A DNA stretch of 18,483 nt from JAUIBE01 sp035267185 (GTDB taxonomy: Bacteria > Pseudomonadota > Gammaproteobacteria > Xanthomonadales > SZUA-36): NCBI GenBank assembly GCA_035267185.1, contig DATFLY010000148.1, positions 1 to 18,483 on the forward strand, read 5' to 3'. A program made the position numbers and the translations under genes. Positions within the stretch are counted from its first letter, which is position 1; every line of letters begins with the position of its first letter. This document shows positions 14,020 through 18,483 of this stretch, in pieces. Below the pieces are notes generated by a model that saw only the letters and a program-made list of their open reading frames with translations, did no database searches and was not told the origin of the DNA.

Positions 14020-15225
14020 ATGGCTAAAGTGAAATATCTGCGCAGAACCCTGATTGTGATCATCGCGTTGGCTATTGTTGGCCTGATTGCCTGGGGATTC
14101 ACACCCAGACCGCTTGGAGTTGATGTTCGCGAGGTTGTCCGTGCACCTTTGTCTGTCACCGTGACCGAAGAAGGCAAAACCCGTGTGATTGACCGCTACG
14201 AGGTATCAGCACCCATCGATGGATTCGCTCGACGCATTGAACTTGAGGTGGGTGACATCGTCTCCGCAGGTCAGGAGCTCGTGCACCTGGACCCCATGCG
14301 TTCCGCAACCCTTGACCCTCGCAGCCAGGCTGAGGCCGAGGCCCGTGTCACTGCCGCACAGGCTGCTTTGAGCGCTTCCAGCGAAGCAGTGAGTGCAGCG
14401 ACTGCTGAGGCCGATCGGGCCAGGAATGAGTATGAACGTTTACGTCGCCTGGCAGCCCAGAGGCTTATTTCACAGAACGAGCTGGATGCGGCCAGGGCAG
14501 AGTGGCGCAGCACCGAAGCCCGACAGCGGTCAGCCGAATTCAATGTCGAAGTCGCACGCGGGCAACTGGAGGTGGCACGTGCAGCACTGGATTATGCTGC
14601 CGCTTTGCCCGGAGATGATGACGCACACCATTCCGTCACGGTAACTGCGCCGGTTAACGGTCGTGTACTCAAGGTCATTCGGGAGAGCGAGGGAACAGTT
14701 CGGCAGGGACAGTCATTGCTGGAAATTGGTGATCCTGCTGCACTCGAGGTCGAGGTTGAGTTGTTGTCGCAGGATGCGGTCAAATTGCGCCCCGGCATGC
14801 CAGTGCGCCTGTTGCGCTGGGGTGGCCCCGCCACATTGCAGGCCGCGGTTCGGAGAATTGAGCCCACCGGATTTACCAAGGTTTCCGCACTGGGTGTGGA
14901 AGAACAGCGGGTGCTGGTGATTTGTGACATCGCGTCTCCGGTTGAAGAGTGGCAATCACTTGGAGACGGCTACCGGGTTGAAGCTGAGTTCGTGATCTGG
15001 GAGGAAGCGGACGTTCTGCAGGTTCCTGCCAGTGCTGTTTTTCGGCAAGGTGAGAACTGGTCAGTGTTTGCAGTACGCGATGGTCGTGCCAGAATCGTCA
15101 ATGTTGAGCTGGGCGCCCGCAGCGGCCTGGCAGCGCAGGTTCTTGAGGGCATTGATCCAGGTGACCATGTGATCATCTATCCCGGGGAAAAGATTCAGGA
15201 CGGCTCCAGTGTTGAAGCGCGTTAG
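14020..15225 (+). CDS. HlyD/MacA-type periplasmic adaptor subunit
   Basis: 401 residues. One N-terminal membrane helix (about 10-26) anchors it in the inner membrane. The lipoyl half-motifs lie at about 59-92 (YEVSAPIDGFARRIELEVGD) and 207-240 (VTAPVNGRVLKVIRESEGTV). They flank an alpha-helical hairpin (about 100-190) rich in Ala, Glu and Arg. Beta-barrel and membrane-proximal domains follow, to about 400. In tripartite efflux this subunit bridges the permease and an outer-membrane channel of the TolC type; no such channel gene is in the window, so the exporter must use one encoded elsewhere. It is transcribed 43 bases after the permease, with GGAGC as ribosome site. A seven-T tract follows the stop without a convincing stem. 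Confidence 0.92.
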   Translation: MAKVKYLRRTLIVIIALAIVGLIAWGFTPRPLGVDVREVVRAPLSVTVTEEGKTRVIDRYEVSAPIDGFARRIELEVGDIVSAGQELVHLDPMRSATLDPRSQAEAEARVTAAQAALSASSEAVSAATAEADRARNEYERLRRLAAQRLISQNELDAARAEWRSTEARQRSAEFNVEVARGQLEVARAALDYAAALPGDDDAHHSVTVTAPVNGRVLKVIRESEGTVRQGQSLLEIGDPAALEVEVELLSQDAVKLRPGMPVRLLRWGGPATLQAAVRRIEPTGFTKVSALGVEEQRVLVICDIASPVEEWQSLGDGYRVEAEFVIWEEADVLQVPASAVFRQGENWSVFAVRDGRARIVNVELGARSGLAAQVLEGIDPGDHVIIYPGEKIQDGSSVEAR

Positions 15226-15250
15226 TTCCGGTTTTTTTAAGGTCTCGGCA

Positions 15251-15264
15251 AGTTTTGGGGTCAG
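15251..15264 (+). repeat. Left copy of an inverted GGGGTCAG-type repeat
   Basis: AGTTTTGGGGTCAG, inverted relative to CTGACCCCTTAACT at 15931-15944 (12 of 14 positions match). The two copies bracket the channel gene closely. It resembles GGGGTCAG-containing intergenic repeats common in proteobacteria, which I recall being linked to REP-type transposases; none is present here. Confidence 0.4.
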
Positions 15265-15274
15265 GATTTAAAAC

Positions 15275-15886
15275 TCACCTGTTGGCGCCCCACTTTGGTA
15301 AAGACCAATCGAACTTGATGGCCAGAGCACGAATTGTAAATCCAATTACCACTGCCAGACCCAGGGCCAGGGACTCATTCAGACCCACGTAATCTGCAAC
15401 AACAAAAGTCAGGCTGGAAGCGAACGCTGCCGTGGCATAGATTTCCCCTGAGAGAACTAATGGAATTTCCGTGCAGATGATGTCGCGAATCATGCCACCT
15501 GTCACGGCGGTGGTGACACCCAGCATGACGGCAACCAGTGGCCCGGTATTGTGTGCGAGACTGATTTCGGTACCGAGCGTGGCGAACAGAGCAAGTCCAA
15601 TAGCATCCATCCAAATCAGCAAACGCCTTCTGCTACCGGGCTTCCAGGTTGTGAAATAAACCACCAACGCTGCAACCAGGGCGACGATCACGTAGCGATT
15701 GTCGGCTATCCAGAACACGGGTGTGCGATCAATGATGACGTCACGTACTGTGCCGCCACCGATCGCCGGCATCAAGGCAAGCACACAAAACCCAAAAACA
15801 TCCATGTTCTTGCGCGATGCGGCAAGCGCGCCTGTTACAGCAAACGCCGCAGTTCCCAGCATTTCAAGCCCAAAGATAAAGTTCAT
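15275..15886 (-). CDS. TRIC/UPF0126 family cation channel-like membrane protein
   Basis: 203 residues, the normal family size, with about seven hydrophobic segments. It is internally duplicated: GGGTVRDVIIDRTPVFWI (43-60) and GGMIRDIICTEIPLVL (130-145) are the two copies of the glycine-rich signature. Members related to E. coli YicG are known to be trimeric channels similar to animal TRIC potassium channels. The physiological ion and role in bacteria are not settled. CTGGAAAC precedes the start as a weak ribosome site. The gene lies 105 bases downstream of the SulP gene on the same strand, so co-transcription is possible. The inverted GGGGTCAG repeats on both sides raise the possibility that it moved as a cassette or simply sits between two such elements. 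Confidence 0.93.
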   Translation of the reverse strand: MNFIFGLEMLGTAAFAVTGALAASRKNMDVFGFCVLALMPAIGGGTVRDVIIDRTPVFWIADNRYVIVALVAALVVYFTTWKPGSRRRLLIWMDAIGLALFATLGTEISLAHNTGPLVAVMLGVTTAVTGGMIRDIICTEIPLVLSGEIYATAAFASSLTFVVADYVGLNESLALGLAVVIGFTIRALAIKFDWSLPKWGANR

Positions 15887-15930
15887 GAACTGTTTCCAGG
15901 GAATACCGGATCACTGAGGTCAAAACGGTT

Positions 15931-15944
15931 CTGACCCCTTAACT
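15931..15944 (-). repeat. Right copy of an inverted GGGGTCAG-type repeat
   Basis: CTGACCCCTTAACT, the inverted partner of the repeat at 15251-15264. It is directly followed by a 5-bp ACTCC/GGAGT stem (15942-15946 and 15956-15960). Confidence 0.4.
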
Positions 15945-15991
15945 CCGTTCGTTGTGGAGTGGTGTCTGGTTGATTCGTTTTTTCTTCAGTC

Positions 15992-17686
15992 TCAATCGGC
16001 TTGCCGGCCTACCCACTGTTCCGCCTCAGCAACGGCGGCTTCCAGGGCTGACTGGCGCCCGATTTGTGCCGGGAAAATGGAATCTTCACCCAACAGGTCG
16101 ATGACTCCAGCGTGTTTGAGTACATTCATGACGTGAGGCTCAACGCCTGCCAGGATGATTCGATTACCACCTTTTTTCATTTTTTTCGCCGTATTTTCGA
16201 GCCATTTTAAATTGGTGCTCGGGGCGCTTCCAAGGTCACGAACCCGATAGACAAGCACGGCCCTGGTGGCTTTTCCCGAATCCGGCATTCGCTGCGCCAG
16301 TGTCGGTGCCTGGGCAAAGAACTGGTTACCCTTGTGTTGCACGATGGTGACCTGCCCTGAAGTGAGTTCTTGCGGCAGTTTGTGTTCCTCCCATTGACCC
16401 GAAGCATTCTTCTTTAACTCCATCAGTTCCCAACTGGTAGCCGAGGTATAGAGATAAGTCAGAAAGGAAAGTCCAGCGCCAAGAAAAATGGCCCATTGCA
16501 ACGGAATGAAAAGCACAGCCACAAACGTGACGACCAGTGCAAGGGTGGAACCACGTGAACTCTTGATCACCAGATTCATGTCTGCAACTCGCCCGGTAAT
16601 CAGTTCGACACCGATCACGCACAGCATGCCGGCAATCAGGGCCAGCGGTACAAGTTCTGCCGTGCTGCCGAACAGCAAAACGATCAGAGCCAGCCAGATA
16701 CCGGCGAACACGCCGCCCCACCTCGATTTGGCGCCGCTTTCGACACACACGCCTGAACGCGACAAAGATCCGCCAGTTGCCATCGACTGAAAGAAGCTGC
16801 CGGCAATATTGCCAAGGCCCTGGCCAACGAAATCACGCGATGGGTCTGACTGACTGCCGTCAGGATTGGGCATGGCAGTGGCAATTCCGGCACCTTGCAG
16901 CAATGCGATCAGGGCGACCGATGCTGCGCCCAGTGCCAAATCCGGAATCAGTGTGAAGTCGGGCAACATGAATGTCGGCAGGCTGCTTGGAATTTTGGCG
17001 ATGTCCCCGACTTTCTCAACTCCAGGCAAGCCCAGCAATGTGACTATGATGGTTCCGACGATGAGTGTGATGACCGCGGCAAACTTTTCAAGGGCTTTGA
17101 TTCGCTTCAGCACCACCATGACCACGATGGTGCCAAAACCAAGAGTAGCCGTGACCGGGTCCCAGTCCCCAATGTGCCTGAACCAGTCGATCACTTTTTC
17201 AACTTTGTTGGCGCCTTCCGGATCGAAACCCACGAGATCACCCAGTTCACCGATGATGATCAGTAAGGAGACTCCGGCCACAAACCCTGTCAACACCGCA
17301 TTGGAGACGTAATTGACGAGCACGCCAAGCCTCAGCAAACCCAGCAGGAGCATTGTCATACCAACCAGGAAAGTCACGGTGAACAATGCGGCGGGGGTTG
17401 CAGAAACATCGACGCCGGCATTACTGATGACGCTGGCGGTGGAAATCGCAATCGCACTGGTCAGCGTGCTGATCATCAACACGGAGCCCGTGGTCAGTGA
17501 GGCCACGATGGTGGTCATGATTCCGGAGTAGAGGCCATAGACGGGATTGACACCCGCAAGTTTTGCGTACGCCATACCTTCAGGGATGCTGAACAGTCCG
17601 GTACTGAAACCGGCAATCAGGTCCGACTTAAGAGTTTTTCCTTGCGGCTTGAGACTCTTAAGCCAGGCAGCCAATGAATTACTCAT
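15992..17686 (-). CDS. SulP family inorganic anion transporter with STAS domain
   Basis: 564 residues. The membrane domain (about 20-410) starts with the SulP hallmark SDLIAGFSTGLFSIPEGMAY and continues KLAGVNPVYGLYSG. It also has the later family segment SMATGGSLSRSGVCVESGAK, and about 12 or more hydrophobic stretches. A C-terminal STAS domain (about 440-555) follows, with AVLVYRVRDLGSAPSTNLKWL in place of a canonical DSTG-type loop. SulP proteins carry sulfate, bicarbonate or other anions in symport or exchange. The sequence does not decide the substrate, and no carbonic anhydrase or sulfur gene is adjacent. No strong ribosome site precedes the ATG at 17686. It is divergent from the hydrolase gene at 18003. 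Confidence 0.94.
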   Translation of the reverse strand: MSNSLAAWLKSLKPQGKTLKSDLIAGFSTGLFSIPEGMAYAKLAGVNPVYGLYSGIMTTIVASLTTGSVLMISTLTSAIAISTASVISNAGVDVSATPAALFTVTFLVGMTMLLLGLLRLGVLVNYVSNAVLTGFVAGVSLLIIIGELGDLVGFDPEGANKVEKVIDWFRHIGDWDPVTATLGFGTIVVMVVLKRIKALEKFAAVITLIVGTIIVTLLGLPGVEKVGDIAKIPSSLPTFMLPDFTLIPDLALGAASVALIALLQGAGIATAMPNPDGSQSDPSRDFVGQGLGNIAGSFFQSMATGGSLSRSGVCVESGAKSRWGGVFAGIWLALIVLLFGSTAELVPLALIAGMLCVIGVELITGRVADMNLVIKSSRGSTLALVVTFVAVLFIPLQWAIFLGAGLSFLTYLYTSATSWELMELKKNASGQWEEHKLPQELTSGQVTIVQHKGNQFFAQAPTLAQRMPDSGKATRAVLVYRVRDLGSAPSTNLKWLENTAKKMKKGGNRIILAGVEPHVMNVLKHAGVIDLLGEDSIFPAQIGRQSALEAAVAEAEQWVGRQAD

Positions 17687-18002
17687 ATATTTAGTCCGCG
17701 GTATATTTAAAACCGTTGATTTAATTGAAGCCCTTTTGGGGCAGCGATCAAACCTGGGAGACAGACAGAAAGTATAATGTAACCGCTTTGGTGATTCGCA
17801 GCGCGTTGATCATCAGTGGAACATGCTTAAACCCCAATGGTCAGGTGGGTGTGCGGTATATTGAATGCTGCGCAAACCGGGGCCTTCGCATTGTTTCAAT
17901 CGAGAATCATTTAGCTGTGGGTGCCACAGCCATTCGCACCGGAAGCCATTTGCGGGAAACTGCGATACCAGGTCCGGTTATTCCAAAGGAATCGGCCCAC
18001 CC
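17687..18002. other. 316-bp divergent intergenic region
   Basis: No supported gene; the plus-strand open frame from TTG 17725 has no family resemblance or ribosome site. A perfect TATAAT lies at 17773-17778 on the plus strand, without a good -35 box at 16-18 bases. If it is used, the leader of the hydrolase gene would be over 200 bases. The segment next to the SulP start is AT-rich (TATATTTAAAACC near 17701) and probably holds that gene's promoter. Confidence 0.4.
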
Positions 18003-18483
18003 ATGAAAAAACTGCGCCTTCCCGCCTACTTACGAGGGCGAAGCATTCTTTTCTGGCTAATGATGCTCCTGGTCATTATCCCCGGCATCCCCTTCGTGCT
18101 GGCCAGTGTGGGATTCGTGATGTACACCTTTTGGCCCATGAACCTGGATCGCGTAGAACTGCCGGAAATCGCGCCGACAACTGAACACGTTGTTTTGATA
18201 TCGCACGGTCTGCGTGACACTGCCTTGTCATGGCCGGCAGCTCTGGCGAAAACGCTTGTCCAGCGCGATGACTCATCCCAGGTCATTGCCCTTGACTGGA
18301 ATCCCTATTCCCAAAACGCACTTCGCTGCTCGGTCGACGGTAAACGGATCGGACACCGGTTTGGCGAACATGTCGCGAACCACCCGGGGCTGGTTTCAAT
18401 TCACCTGATTGGTCACAGCTGCGGGGCATTCATCAATCTGGGGGTATGCCGAGCCATAAAGGAGAAACGTCCCGACGTCAGTG
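18003..18483 (+). CDS. Membrane-anchored lipase-like alpha/beta hydrolase (3' partial)
   Basis: The first 160 codons of a gene that runs off the right edge. An N-terminal hydrophobic segment (about 14-41, ILFWLMMLLVIIPGIPFVLA) anchors or exports it. The alpha/beta-hydrolase core then begins: VVLISHGLRDTALSWP (63-78) carries the oxyanion HG motif. VIALDWNPYSQNA (94-106) and IHLIGHSCGAF (133-143) resemble the pancreatic-lipase-type DW and GHSxG blocks, with Ser139 the probable nucleophile. The catalytic Asp and His would lie beyond the window. The ATG at 18003 is preceded at some distance by AAAGGA. It probably acts on lipid or ester substrates in the envelope; the exact substrate is unknown. 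Confidence 0.82.
   Translation, partial: MKKLRLPAYLRGRSILFWLMMLLVIIPGIPFVLASVGFVMYTFWPMNLDRVELPEIAPTTEHVVLISHGLRDTALSWPAALAKTLVQRDDSSQVIALDWNPYSQNALRCSVDGKRIGHRFGEHVANHPGLVSIHLIGHSCGAFINLGVCRAIKEKRPDVS

Noticed and set aside
17725..18006. 93-residue plus-strand frame from TTG between SulP and the hydrolase
   Set aside because: No ribosome site and no family resemblance; it spans a TATAAT-like promoter element.
1..18483. CRISPR array, tRNA, rRNA, insertion sequence or prophage
   Set aside because: No regularly spaced repeats, cloverleaf-like segments, transposase or phage proteins seen on reading both strands.

Overview
The window looks like the chromosome of a Gram-negative bacterium, most likely a marine-type gammaproteobacterium. 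The basis is several outer-membrane beta-barrels ending in aromatic residues, a cytochrome c4-like protein, an MtrA/MtrB-type pair, and a cupredoxin whose C-terminal domain I associate with Wenzhouxiangella/Woeseia-like genomes (from memory, not searched). I see no plasmid, phage, transposase, CRISPR array, tRNA or rRNA.

Layout. (1) 1-577: 3' part of a cobalt-type nitrile hydratase alpha subunit cut by the left edge, then a 421-bp gap. (2) 999-3485: a tightly overlapping three-gene operon of an ECF sigma factor, a membrane anti-sigma factor with a zinc-binding HxxxCxxC motif, and a secreted S8 subtilisin-like peptidase. (3) 3493-4191 (-): TorF-like putative porin. (4) 4395-4831: a small secreted protein that looks broken over three frames. 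(5) 4941-6080: secreted cupredoxin + CARDB-like + C-terminal domain protein, followed by a strong hairpin. (6) 6216-10034: diheme c4-like cytochrome (-), divergent from a decaheme MtrA/DmsE-type cytochrome and its MtrB/PioB-type barrel. (7) 10200-10733 (-): cytochrome b561-type membrane protein. (8) 10904-15225: three-gene ABC exporter operon (ATPase, FtsX-type permease, HlyD-type adaptor). (9) 15275-17686 (-): SulP anion transporter followed by a TRIC/UPF0126 channel gene bracketed by inverted GGGGTCAG-containing repeats. (10) 18003-18483: 5' part of a membrane-anchored lipase-like alpha/beta hydrolase cut by the right edge.

How the parts may work together. The centre of the window is rich in envelope electron carriers (cupredoxin, diheme c, decaheme c in a barrel, cytochrome b561) and would suit electron transfer across the outer membrane. 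A TGAACCTTT-N15-ACTCA pattern, shaped like an ECF promoter, lies upstream of the sigma operon and of the decaheme gene. Weaker relatives lie upstream of the small secreted gene and the cupredoxin gene. My main hypothesis is that the sigma/anti-sigma/peptidase unit senses something in the periplasm and drives this redox cluster. The gene calls are well supported; the regulatory link is inference.
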